From JACCZR01 sp963830065 (GTDB lineage Bacteria > Actinomycetota > Thermoleophilia > Solirubrobacterales > Thermoleophilaceae), in assembly GCA_963830065.1 (NCBI GenBank), contig CAWHLA010000007.1, positions 293,382 to 357,381 of the forward strand: a DNA stretch of 64,000 nucleotides. The letters run 5' to 3'. The position numbers and the translations under genes are program-made. The notes under the pieces are model-generated. The model saw nothing but the letters and a program-made list of their open reading frames with translations, was not told the origin of the DNA and searched no databases. Within the stretch, counting starts at the first letter, position 1, and each line of letters opens with the position of its first letter. Positions 50,799-59,724 of this stretch are shown in pieces.

Positions 50799-51329
50799 GT
50801 GGAGTTGCAGCGCAGCCTCAACGGAGCACTGGCGGGAATGGTCGCCGCGGGCGTCTGGGCGGCCCAGCAGCCGCTGGACAAGAAGGTCTTCGAGAGCGGC
50901 CACGACGATGTCGCCCTGCTGGGCAAGCTGGTGGTCCGCGACAACTCCTGGCCGGCCGCAGGGACCGCCGTGCACTTGGCCAACGGAGCGGTCTTCGGGA
51001 TCGTCTACGCCCAGCTGAGGCCCTTCGTTCCCGGGCCTCCGGTAGCTGCCGGCGTCGCCGCCGGGCTGATCGAGCACTTCGCCTCGTGGCCGCTGGGGCG
51101 GCTGGTGGACCGCTACCACCCCGCCCGCGACGAGCTCACCACACTGACCGGCAACCGCCGCGCGCTGGCTATGAGCACCTGGCGCCATGTCCTGTTCGGG
51201 GCGATCCTGGGCGAGCTCGAGCGGCGCCTGAACGCCGAGGACGAGGCGGAGGAGCCGCCGCCCGTGCCGGCCTCGTCGAACGGCCACGGCGACATCGAAG
51301 CCGCTGTGGGCGCCACACCAGCGCCTTAG
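50799..51329 (+). CDS. Membrane-associated protein of unknown function, YagU-like
   Basis: From GTG 50799 the protein has 176 residues with weakly hydrophobic Gly/Ala segments (L-N-G-A-L-A-G-M-V-A-A-G-V-W-A-A; H-L-A-N-G-A-V-F-G-I-V-Y; G-V-A-A-G-L-I-E-H-F) and a late R-H-V-L-F-G-A. It resembles the hydrogenase-operon gene at 19443-19913. An ATG at 50751 is in frame but would overlap the divergent start of the fusion gene. A tRNA-Thr gene follows. Confidence 0.6.
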   Translation: MELQRSLNGALAGMVAAGVWAAQQPLDKKVFESGHDDVALLGKLVVRDNSWPAAGTAVHLANGAVFGIVYAQLRPFVPGPPVAAGVAAGLIEHFASWPLGRLVDRYHPARDELTTLTGNRRALAMSTWRHVLFGAILGELERRLNAEDEAEEPPPVPASSNGHGDIEAAVGATPAP

Positions 51330-51342
51330 ACTCGCCTTCGCG

Positions 51343-51416
51343 GCCGGAGTAGCTCAGCTGGTCAGAGCAGCTGCCTTGTAAGCAGCAGGCCGTCGGTTCG
51401 AATCCGACCTCCGGCT
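51343..51416 (+). tRNA. tRNA-Thr (anticodon TGT)
   Basis: The cloverleaf can be drawn. The acceptor stem is GCCGGAG with CTCCGGC, and the D stem GCTC with GAGC. The anticodon stem GCTGC with GCAGC encloses loop CTTGTAA (anticodon TGT at 51377-51379). The T arm is GTCGG-TTCGAAT-CCGAC. The discriminator base is T and CCA is not encoded. It reads ACA/ACG threonine codons. Confidence 0.95.
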
Positions 51417-51474
51417 TCCGACCTGCCGGCGAGGCGGGGCCGCCCTCCGCGACCCCGCGCCTGCCGATACCTCG

Positions 51475-51669
51475 TCAGACCGTGTGATGTCCCCTTCGGC
51501 GGCCGCCCATGCGGCTGCCGAGACCGAAACCTCCGCTCGGGATCCCGGCCAGAAGGATCAACACGGCGGCGATGATGCCGACAATCGAGGGCAGGCCCAG
51601 CGCCACACATAGGGCGTAAGCCAGGGCCGCCACGATAATGGCGACAAGAATTCCGATCACGGGATGCAC
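51475..51669 (-). CDS. Small two-TM membrane protein
   Basis: The 64-residue protein (M-H-P-V-I-G-I-L-V-A-I-I-V-A-A-L-A-Y-A-L-C) has two TM segments and a basic Gly-rich tail. A GGAGAGG ribosome site precedes the ATG. Function is unknown. Such short membrane proteins are common in actinobacteria; the good ribosome site supports translation. Confidence 0.68.
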   Translation of the reverse strand: MHPVIGILVAIIVAALAYALCVALGLPSIVGIIAAVLILLAGIPSGGFGLGSRMGGRRRGHHTV

Positions 51670-51756
51670 CTCTCCTTTGTGGTCCGTTGGAGGCCTCCCG
51701 CGTCCACCGGTTACGCCGAGTAGCTACCCGGTGCGGTCACGCGGGAAACAAACGGG

Positions 51757-52317
51757 TCAAGCGGGAACGGCGCGGGTCTCCAGGTGTGAGCCCACCTTGC
51801 GCTTCACGCGCTGGAGGGCGTTGTCCACCGTCTTGGTGTCGCACTCCAGGCGCTCGGCGATCACCTCGTAAGAGTTTCCGTCCAGGTAGAGCGACAGCAC
51901 GCCGCTCTCCAGCTCGGAAAGCACGCTCGACAGGCAGTTGACCAGGCTGTGCAGCTCCTCCGTGGAGATGACCTGGTTCACCGGGTCGTGCGCGGTCGGC
52001 CCCGGAAGCAGCTCGTCCAGGGTCGGGTCGCCGTCCCCGCCGCCGGCCGCGGGCGTCTGCGAGAACGACACGTACTCGTTGAGCGGGGTGTGCTTGTTGC
52101 GAGTCGAGGTCTTCACCGCCGTGATGATCTGGCGCGTGATGCAGAGCTCGGCGAAGTTGCGAAAGCTCGACTCGCGGTCCCAGCGGTAGTCGCGGACCGC
52201 CTTGTAGAGGCCGACCAGGCCCTCTTGGATGAGGTCGTCGGCGTCTCCGCCGATGAGGAAGTAGGAAGAGGCCTTCAGGCGCACGAAGCCGTGGTACCGC
52301 TTCACGATGCGGTCCAT
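51757..52317 (-). CDS. SigH-like RNA polymerase sigma factor
   Basis: The product is close to Bacillus SigH: R-Y-H-G-F-V-R-L-K-A-S-S-Y-F-L-I-G-G, L-C-I-T-R-Q-I-I-T-A-V-K-T-S-T-R-N-K-H, and G-N-S-Y-E-V-I-A-E-R-L...T-V-D-N-A-L-Q-R-V-K-R-K. The ATG at 52317 misses the first helix: D-D-H-Y-L-I-A-L-A-K-Q-G-R-P-D-A lies upstream in frame with no ATG, GTG or TTG. A GTG at 52438 with a GAGGAG site would start the gene if one frameshift lies between. The gene follows rlmB, as sigH does in Bacillus. Confidence 0.85.
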   Translation of the reverse strand: MDRIVKRYHGFVRLKASSYFLIGGDADDLIQEGLVGLYKAVRDYRWDRESSFRNFAELCITRQIITAVKTSTRNKHTPLNEYVSFSQTPAAGGGDGDPTLDELLPGPTAHDPVNQVISTEELHSLVNCLSSVLSELESGVLSLYLDGNSYEVIAERLECDTKTVDNALQRVKRKVGSHLETRAVPA

Positions 52318-52568
52318 GGCATCGGGTCGCCCCTGTTTCGCCAGGGCGATCAGATAGTGATCATCTGGCTCGACCTGAGGTTGAGCTTTTGCCGCTTGCG
52401 CGGTCCCGGTCCCTGCTGTTTGCGGTAAAGCGTGCCACGCCGTCTCCTCGGAGCTCGGTGGCGCGTTACCTCCCCTAGCGCCAGGTTTCTGGGCCGATTG
52501 GTTGAGAAGGGCTCAACCTCGACTCCAGCCTGATCTATTGCGGAGTATCGGGGGGTTATGGAGCCCTG

Positions 52569-53245
52569 TCAAGCCCTCGCTCGCATTTGCAAGATCCCGT
52601 ACACCAGAGCGGCCGCCGCGGTGGACACGTTGAGCGACTCGACCCGGCCGCGACGCGGGAGCGAGACCAGCTGGTCGCAGGCACCCGCGACCCGGGGCCT
52701 CAGGCCCCTCCCCTCGGAGCCCAGCACGATCACGACCCGCCCGCTGTAGTCGGGCTCCGAATACGACACGGCGGAGTCGGCGGCGGCGCCGTAGACCCAC
52801 GCGCCGGTCTCCTGCGCTTCGCCCAGCCAGTCCGCGAGGTTGCGCACGCGGGCCAGCGCCAGGTGCTCCACCGCACCGGCCGAAGCCCGGCAGACCGCCG
52901 GCGTGACCTCGGCCGACCTCCGCTCGGGGATCACCAACCCCGCGCCCGCCGACTCCGCCACCCGGGCCACGGCGCCGAGGTTGTGGGGGTCCTGAACCTC
53001 GTCCAGGGCGACCACCAGCGAGTCCTCCGCCGCGAGGAGGGAGCCGGCATCCGCGTAGGGATAGGGCTCCACCTCCGCGCACACCCCCTGATGGTCGGGC
53101 GATCCGGCCAGCTCGGTCAGCTCGGCGTCTTCGGCCCGGGCCACCGGCAGCTCCGCGGGCCAGTCGAAGTCGCGCGACGCCCATCCACGCCGCACGCCCC
53201 GGCGCCCCCGCAGCGCCTCGCGCACGGGGTTGCGCCCGTAGACGA

Positions 53246-53249
<4 letters not shown>
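52569..53249 (-). CDS. rlmB: 23S rRNA 2'-O-methyltransferase, RlmB/TrmH family
   Basis: The 226-residue SPOUT methyltransferase has the three family motifs: H-N-L-G-A-V-A-R-V-A-E-S-A-G, I-V-L-G-S-E-G-R-G-L-R-P, and L-N-V-S-T-A-A-A-A-L-V-Y. An N-terminal substrate-binding domain (V-I-V-Y-G-R-N-P-V-R-E-A-L) precedes them. GTG 53249 overlaps the cysS stop as GTGA. Confidence 0.92.
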
Positions 53250-54607
<1,358 letters not shown>

Positions 54608-54609
54608 GG

Positions 54610-56019
54610 TCAGGAGACGGGCGGGCGATCGCCGGCCCACGGGCGCTCCGCCTCGATCTGGGCCGCCAGCGACAGAAGGGTGCTCTCGTCCTGGGGCCGC
54701 CCGACGAGCTGGGCGGAGAGCGGTATCCCGTCGGCGGAGAGGCCTGCGGGCACGGCGGCCGAAGGCTGCCCGGTGAGGTTCCACGGCAGGCAGTAGGACG
54801 CGAAGTTCGCCGCTTCGGCGAAGGTCCGGCCGGTGCTGCGGCCCACGAGGCGGTCGAGCTCGAGCGGGAGGGTGGGCAGCAACGGCGTAAGCAGGATGTC
54901 GTGGTCGCGGAAGGTCTCGGCGAGCCGGGCGCTGAGCCCCGCCTCCTTGTCACGAGCCTTGTCCACCGCGCCGGGGGAGACCAGCGAGCCCAGCTTGACC
55001 ATGTTGCGCGAGCGGCGCTCGAGGCGCTCGGGGCGGGCCAGCCGATCCGCGTCGTTCTTGATTCCACGCAGCCAGCGAGGCAGGAACAGCGGAAGCAGCA
55101 GGCCGAAGTCGGGCTTGTGCTCGACCACCTGATGGCCCAGCGAGCGCAGCAGCTCGGCGGTGTCCTGAACGCCACGCTTGACCTCGTCCGCCACGTAGGT
55201 CGGAGGGACCGGCGAGCTGAGCGACAGGGCGATGCGCAGCCGCCCCGGGGCGGTGCGCGCGGACTCGGCGAACGGGCGGGCCGGGGGCGTGGGCGTGTGG
55301 GCGTCGCCCGGGGCCTGGCCGGCGACCGCGTCCAGGTAGACCGCCGTGTCCATCACGGTGCGCGTGACCGCCCCAGCCACGCTCAGGCCGTGCCAGTGCT
55401 CGGCGTCGGGGGCGAGCGACAGCCGGCCGCGCTGGGGCTTGAGGCCGAACAGCCCGCACGAGGCCGCCGGGATGCGGATGGAGCCGCCACCGTCGGATGC
55501 GGTGGCTGCACTCGCCAGCCCGGCCGCCACCGCGGCCGCCGAGCCACCGCTGGAGCCGCCGGGCGTGCGGTCGGTGTCCCACGGGTTGCGCGTGACGCCC
55601 CAGGCGCCCGAGAGGGTAAAGGGCCACATGGCCAGCTCCGACAGGCGCGTCTTGCCGATCACCACCGCGCCCGCGGCTCGCAGCCGGCGCACGAGCTCGG
55701 AGTCCGAGGTGGCAGGGCCGCCGGCCGCGGCGGTCCCATGCTCGGTGGTCTCGCCGGCCACGTCGACGTTGTCCTTCACCGCCACGGGCACGCCCAGCAG
55801 CGGACGGTCCGCCTCGCCGGCGCCGCGCCGGGCGTCGGCCTGGTCGGCCTCGGCGAGCGCCCGCTCGCCCATGACCACGCGGTAGGAGTTGAGCTCGGGA
55901 TCGATCCGCCCGATGCGGTCGAGGTAGAGCTCGACCAGCTCACGAGAGGACACCTCCCCGTCCCGCACCATCTCCGCCTGGCGCGCCAGGCCGGCGAAGG
56001 CGAAGTCGGCGTCGGCCAC
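54610..56019 (-). CDS. Amidase, amidase-signature family (GatA-like)
   Basis: The 469-residue hydrolase has the Ser-Ser-Lys triad: V-A-V-K-D-N-V, G-G-S-S-G-G-S-A-A-A-V-A and S-D-G-G-G-S-I-R-I-P-A-A. It hydrolyses amides; the substrate is unknown. It sits inside the ispF-cysS cluster with no gatB or gatC nearby, so it is not assigned as GatA. GTG 56019 shares one base with the ispF stop (TAGTG). Confidence 0.88.
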   Translation of the reverse strand: MADADFAFAGLARQAEMVRDGEVSSRELVELYLDRIGRIDPELNSYRVVMGERALAEADQADARRGAGEADRPLLGVPVAVKDNVDVAGETTEHGTAAAGGPATSDSELVRRLRAAGAVVIGKTRLSELAMWPFTLSGAWGVTRNPWDTDRTPGGSSGGSAAAVAAGLASAATASDGGGSIRIPAASCGLFGLKPQRGRLSLAPDAEHWHGLSVAGAVTRTVMDTAVYLDAVAGQAPGDAHTPTPPARPFAESARTAPGRLRIALSLSSPVPPTYVADEVKRGVQDTAELLRSLGHQVVEHKPDFGLLLPLFLPRWLRGIKNDADRLARPERLERRSRNMVKLGSLVSPGAVDKARDKEAGLSARLAETFRDHDILLTPLLPTLPLELDRLVGRSTGRTFAEAANFASYCLPWNLTGQPSAAVPAGLSADGIPLSAQLVGRPQDESTLLSLAAQIEAERPWAGDRPPVS

Positions 56020-56501
56020 TAGTCGCCCCGCTCCACGGTGGAGACGGCCATCGCCGCAATGCCCTCGCCGCGGCCCACGAAGCCCATCCCCTCGTTGGTC
56101 GTGAACTTCACGTTCACCTGGAAGGCGGGCAGCCCGATGGCTCCCGCCAGCCGCTCGCGCATGCGGTCCCGGTAGGGGCCCAGCTTGGGCTGCTCGCAGA
56201 GCACGGTCGCGTCCAAGTGTCGCGGAACCCAGCCGTGGTCGCCGAGAAAGCCGCAGACCTCCTCCAGCAGCGCGATGCTGTCGGCGTCGCGCCAGCGCTC
56301 GTCGTCGTCGGGATAGTGCTGGCCGATGTCGCCCAGGCCGGCGGCGCCCAGCAGCGAGTCGATCACAGCATGGGCCAACACGTCGGCGTCGGAGTGGCCT
56401 GCGAGGCCCAGCTCGGACTCCACCTCCACGCCGCCCAGCACCAGGCGGCGGCCCTCTGCCAGCCGGTGCGAGTCGTAGCCGATCCCGGCGCGCGCGCTCA
56501 T
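56019..56501 (-). CDS. ispF: 2-C-methyl-D-erythritol 2,4-cyclodiphosphate synthase
   Basis: IspF performs the fifth MEP-pathway step. The 160-residue product has the zinc ligands in G-Y-D-S-H-R-L, H-S-D-A-D-V-L-A-H-A and the C-terminal F-V-G-R-G-E-G-I-A. ATG 56501 overlaps the PHP-gene stop as ATGA. ispD is two genes upstream, so the cluster serves isoprenoid synthesis. Confidence 0.94.
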   Translation of the reverse strand: MSARAGIGYDSHRLAEGRRLVLGGVEVESELGLAGHSDADVLAHAVIDSLLGAAGLGDIGQHYPDDDERWRDADSIALLEEVCGFLGDHGWVPRHLDATVLCEQPKLGPYRDRMRERLAGAIGLPAFQVNVKFTTNEGMGFVGRGEGIAAMAVSTVERGD

Positions 56502-57325
56502 CCAATGGGCTCCACTCGCCGCTTGCGCCACTCGAAGGTCGCGAGCTCGGTCACGCCGAGGCCGTCGAGCCACTCCAGCGCACGCTCGTACTCGTGGCCG
56601 AGCTGCTCGGGCCGGTGGGCATCACTGGACAGCGTCACCGGCCGTCCCGCCTCGAGGCACATCTCCAGGAACGGCGCCGCCGGGTAGATCTCCCCCACCG
56701 GCTTGCGCAGCCCGGCGGTGGACACCTCGATCGCGACGTCGGACTCGGCGATGCCGTCCATCGCGCGATCGTAGAACCGGCGCAGGTCCCCCTCGGGCAG
56801 CGGCGCCCGGGAACCCCACACCTTGACCAGGTCGGGGTGGGCGAGGATGTCGTACATGCCGGTCCGGGCCGCCTCGCCCAGCGTCTCGAAGTAGCGCGAC
56901 CAGACCTTGTCGGGCGAGCCCGACCGCCACACGTCCCAGTCGCCCTCCATGTCCAGGGAGCGGTCACTCAGGAAGTGCACCGAGCCGACCACGTAGTCCC
57001 ACTCGCGCGCGTCGAGCAGCGTCGCCATGCGGTCCTCTCGCCCGGCCACGAAGTCGGCCTCGATCCCGAGCCGCAGGTCGGTCTCGTCGCGCACGAACGC
57101 GCAGTAGGCGTCGAGGTCGTCGGTGGCCTGCTCGCGCCAGAAGGGGTGGTCCCACACCTCGAGCGCGGCGGTGAAACGGTGCACGTGCTCGGAGACGCCC
57201 AGCTCGTCGATCCCGCGCTCGGTCGCCGCCTCGCGGTAGCGCTCGGCGTTGGCGGCGGTGAAGTACTCCTCCGGGGGCGTGCCGTCGTCGTCGGGGCGGA
57301 GGTGCACGTGCAGGTCAGTCAGCAA
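56498..57325 (-). CDS. PHP domain phosphatase, histidinol-phosphatase-like
   Basis: The 275-residue protein begins L-T-D-L-H-V-H-L-R-P-D-D-D-G-T-P and carries metal motifs V-S-E-H-V-H-R-F, S-V-H-F-L, A-H-P-D-L and S-S-D-A-H-R-P. PHP enzymes of this type hydrolyse histidinol phosphate or related phosphoesters. TTG 57325 overlaps the end of ispD by 11 bp. Its position between ispD and ispF is unusual; a role in histidine synthesis is plausible but not shown. Confidence 0.85.
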   Translation of the reverse strand: MLTDLHVHLRPDDDGTPPEEYFTAANAERYREAATERGIDELGVSEHVHRFTAALEVWDHPFWREQATDDLDAYCAFVRDETDLRLGIEADFVAGREDRMATLLDAREWDYVVGSVHFLSDRSLDMEGDWDVWRSGSPDKVWSRYFETLGEAARTGMYDILAHPDLVKVWGSRAPLPEGDLRRFYDRAMDGIAESDVAIEVSTAGLRKPVGEIYPAAPFLEMCLEAGRPVTLSSDAHRPEQLGHEYERALEWLDGLGVTELATFEWRKRRVEPIG

Positions 57326-57923
57326 GCAGCGCCTCCGCCACCCGCAGGTCGTCCGGAGTGGTGATCTTGAGGTTCGGCCGTCCGGTCTCCACCGGGCGGA
57401 CCGTGCCCCCGGCCGCCAGCACGAGGGAGGCCTCGTCGGTGCCGTCGCGTTCCAGCGCCCGGCGCAGCACGTCCGCGCGCACCACCTGCGGCGTCTGTGC
57501 CGCCCACAGCCGCGACCGGTCCAGCGAGCGGTCGACCAGCTCGTCGCCCTCGTGAACCGTGTCGGTGATCCGGGCGGCGGCGAAGGCGCAGTCGACACCC
57601 TCCAGGGCGTCGACGCAACGGCGGACCAGGTCGGGGGAGGCGAGCGGCCGCGCGGCATCGTGCACCACCGCCACCGTGGCCTCCGGCGCCGCTGCGAGCG
57701 CCGCCGCGACCGAGGCGGCGCGCGTGCGCCCGCCCGTCACGCGGTCAGGCGGCGCCTCGTAGCCGATCGGCACTGCGACGACCACCCGCTCGCACACCGG
57801 CTCCAGTGCGGCCAGCGAGCGGTCCAGCAGGGTCTTGCCGGCCAGAACGACGAACGCCTTGGGCCGGTCGGCACCAAGGCGTTCGCCGCTACCGCCGGCG
57901 GGAACGATCCCGACGACGGACAA
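57315..57923 (-). CDS. ispD: 2-C-methyl-D-erythritol 4-phosphate cytidylyltransferase
   Basis: IspD makes CDP-methylerythritol in the MEP pathway. The 202-residue protein has P-A-G-G-S-G-E-R-L-G...K-A-F, G-G-R-T-R-A-A-S-V, V-V-H-D-A-A-R-P and T-P-Q-V. It starts with TTG and lies 10 bp after carD. It is somewhat short but complete. Confidence 0.93.
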   Translation of the reverse strand: MSVVGIVPAGGSGERLGADRPKAFVVLAGKTLLDRSLAALEPVCERVVVAVPIGYEAPPDRVTGGRTRAASVAAALAAAPEATVAVVHDAARPLASPDLVRRCVDALEGVDCAFAAARITDTVHEGDELVDRSLDRSRLWAAQTPQVVRADVLRRALERDGTDEASLVLAAGGTVRPVETGRPNLKITTPDDLRVAEALLAD

Positions 57924-57933
57924 GGGTCTGAAG

Positions 57934-58515
57934 CTACGCGGTGGCCGCGGCCCCGTTGCGGCCCACGTGCGCCTCTTCGATCAGCGACTCGAGGTGCGCC
58001 TCGGCGTCGTCCTCCTCCATCTCGAGCGCGTACATCAGCTCGGAGGCGAGGATCTTCTTCGCCCGTGTGTACATCTGCTTCTCGCCGGTGGAGAGCCCCT
58101 TCTCGGACTCGCGGATCGCGAGGTTGCGGACCACCTCGGCGAGCTCGTACACGTCGCCGGTCTTGATCTTCTCGCGGTTGTGCTTGAACCGGCGGTTCCA
58201 GTTCTTGGGCATCTGGCTGACGTCGTCGCGCAGCACTCCGAGCACGCGCTCGACAGCCTCTTCGCCGATGACCCGGCGCAGGCCGGCCTTGCCGGCGTTC
58301 TCGCACGGGACCATGACGGTCATGTCGTTGTGAAGGATCTTGATCGTCAAGTACTCGCGCTCCTCGCCGAGCACGGTCTTGAGCTCCTTCTTCTGGACCT
58401 TGCCGGCGCCGTGATGCGGGTACACCACGTGGTCGCCGACCTCGTAGACGATCTCGACAAGCTCGCGCTCGATCTCGATGTCTACGATTTCGTCCTCAAT
58501 TGCTGCGTCGCTGAT
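57934..58515 (-). CDS. carD: CarD/CdnL family RNA polymerase-binding regulator
   Basis: CarD binds the RNA polymerase beta subunit and stabilises open complexes at rRNA promoters. The protein has V-G-D-H-V-V-Y-P-H-H-G-A-G-K-V and a C-terminal DNA-binding helical domain (N-W-N-R-R-F-K-H-N-R-E-K-I-K-T-G-D). The first standard start (58428) would delete part of the polymerase-binding domain. The frame upstream reads I-S-D-A-A-I-E-D-E-I-V-D-I-E-I-E-R. AGGAGG stands 5 bp ahead of an ATC at 58515, so this rare codon is the likely start (193 residues). Confidence 0.88.
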   Translation of the reverse strand: MSDAAIEDEIVDIEIERELVEIVYEVGDHVVYPHHGAGKVQKKELKTVLGEEREYLTIKILHNDMTVMVPCENAGKAGLRRVIGEEAVERVLGVLRDDVSQMPKNWNRRFKHNREKIKTGDVYELAEVVRNLAIRESEKGLSTGEKQMYTRAKKILASELMYALEMEEDDAEAHLESLIEEAHVGRNGAAATA

Positions 58516-58562
58516 GACGTCCTCCTGGTTCAGTTACAGCGCATTGCTGCGCCGCTGTCTCA

Positions 58563-59705
58563 TTAGGTTTGCAGGTAGCGGTCCACGAGGTTGATCTCCT
58601 GCAGACGGCGAAGGCCCTCGCGGATGTCCTTGGCCCGCATGTCTCCTACTCCCTCCACGGCCTCGAGCTCCGAATCCGTCGCGGCGAGGATCTCTTCGAG
58701 CCCGCCGAACTCGCCCACGATGGTCTGGACGGTCAGCTTGGGCAGACGGGGTATGCGCCCCAGGATCCGGTGGCCACGCGGTGATATCGGGTGGTCGAGG
58801 GTGTTGAGCTTGCGGTCGTAGCCGAGCAGCTCCGAGAGCCGCCCGAAGTCGAGCAGGTCCTGGTGGGGCAGCCGGGCCAACGCGTCGATGACGCTCAGGA
58901 AGCCCTCCTCGGAGGGCTCGGCCACGTAGTCGCGGGCCAGCGCCGACTTGTCGGCGGCGACCCCCACCATCGTCTCCTCGAGCTGCATCTCGATCAGGCG
59001 CCCCTCGGCGCCCAGCTCGACGATGTAGCGCTCGATCTCCACGGCCATGCGGGTCACGAGCTCGGAGCGCTGGATGACCGTCAGGACGTCGTGCAGGGTG
59101 ACCCCTCCCTCGAACTCCAGGGCGGTGAGACGGGTCGAGACCTGGTCGAGGCGAGTGCGGTACTTGTCCAGGGTGGCCAGTGCCTGGTTGGCCTTGGCCA
59201 GCACCACGGGGATGTCCTCGAGGATGTACTTCGCGCCGTCGAGGTACAGCGACACCACGCTGCGCGACTGCGAGACGGCGATCACCAGCGCCTCGGTCTG
59301 CTTGGACACGCGCTCGGCGGTGCGGTGCCGGGTACCGGTCTCCAGGGAGAGGATCGTCGGGTCCGGCATCAGCTGGACGTTGGCCCAGAGGATCTTCGTC
59401 GCGTTGGACGAGAGGATGATCGAGCCGTCCATCTTGGCCAGCTGGAACAGCAGCGCCGGCGTGTAGTCGATGTCGAGCTTGATGCCGCCCGAGAAGAGGA
59501 AGGACAGCTCCTCGGACTCGCCGATACAGATCAGGCCGCCGGTGCGGGCCTGGACGATGTTGTCCACCCCCTCGCGGACCGCCGTGCCAGGGGCGATCAT
59601 CTCAAGGGCTCTTACGAGCCGGGGCTCCTGCCTAGCCTCCAGCTCAGCAACGTCATCACCGGCGTACGGCACCAATACATAGTACGGCAAAAAGCCGCTG
59701 CTCAT
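58563..59705 (-). CDS. disA: DNA integrity scanning diadenylate cyclase DisA
   Basis: DisA makes c-di-AMP from ATP and pauses at branched DNA. The 380-residue protein has the DAC domain with K-M-D-G-S (the usual D-G-A has Ser here), G-T-R-H-R-T-A-E, a helical spine, and a C-terminal HhH domain (L-E-A-V-E-G-V-G-D-M-R-A-K-D-I). ATG 59705 gives an N-terminus some 25 residues longer than usual; GTG 59672 is an alternative. It lies 19 bp after radA, as in mycobacteria and Bacillus. Confidence 0.92.
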   Translation of the reverse strand: MSSGFLPYYVLVPYAGDDVAELEARQEPRLVRALEMIAPGTAVREGVDNIVQARTGGLICIGESEELSFLFSGGIKLDIDYTPALLFQLAKMDGSIILSSNATKILWANVQLMPDPTILSLETGTRHRTAERVSKQTEALVIAVSQSRSVVSLYLDGAKYILEDIPVVLAKANQALATLDKYRTRLDQVSTRLTALEFEGGVTLHDVLTVIQRSELVTRMAVEIERYIVELGAEGRLIEMQLEETMVGVAADKSALARDYVAEPSEEGFLSVIDALARLPHQDLLDFGRLSELLGYDRKLNTLDHPISPRGHRILGRIPRLPKLTVQTIVGEFGGLEEILAATDSELEAVEGVGDMRAKDIREGLRRLQEINLVDRYLQT

Positions 59706-59724
59706 CCGGGTTTATCGGCGTCTA

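Noticed and set aside
54610..56019. Glutamyl-tRNA amidotransferase subunit A (gatA)
   Set aside because: The amidase motifs fit, but there is no gatB or gatC nearby, so a general amidase call is safer.
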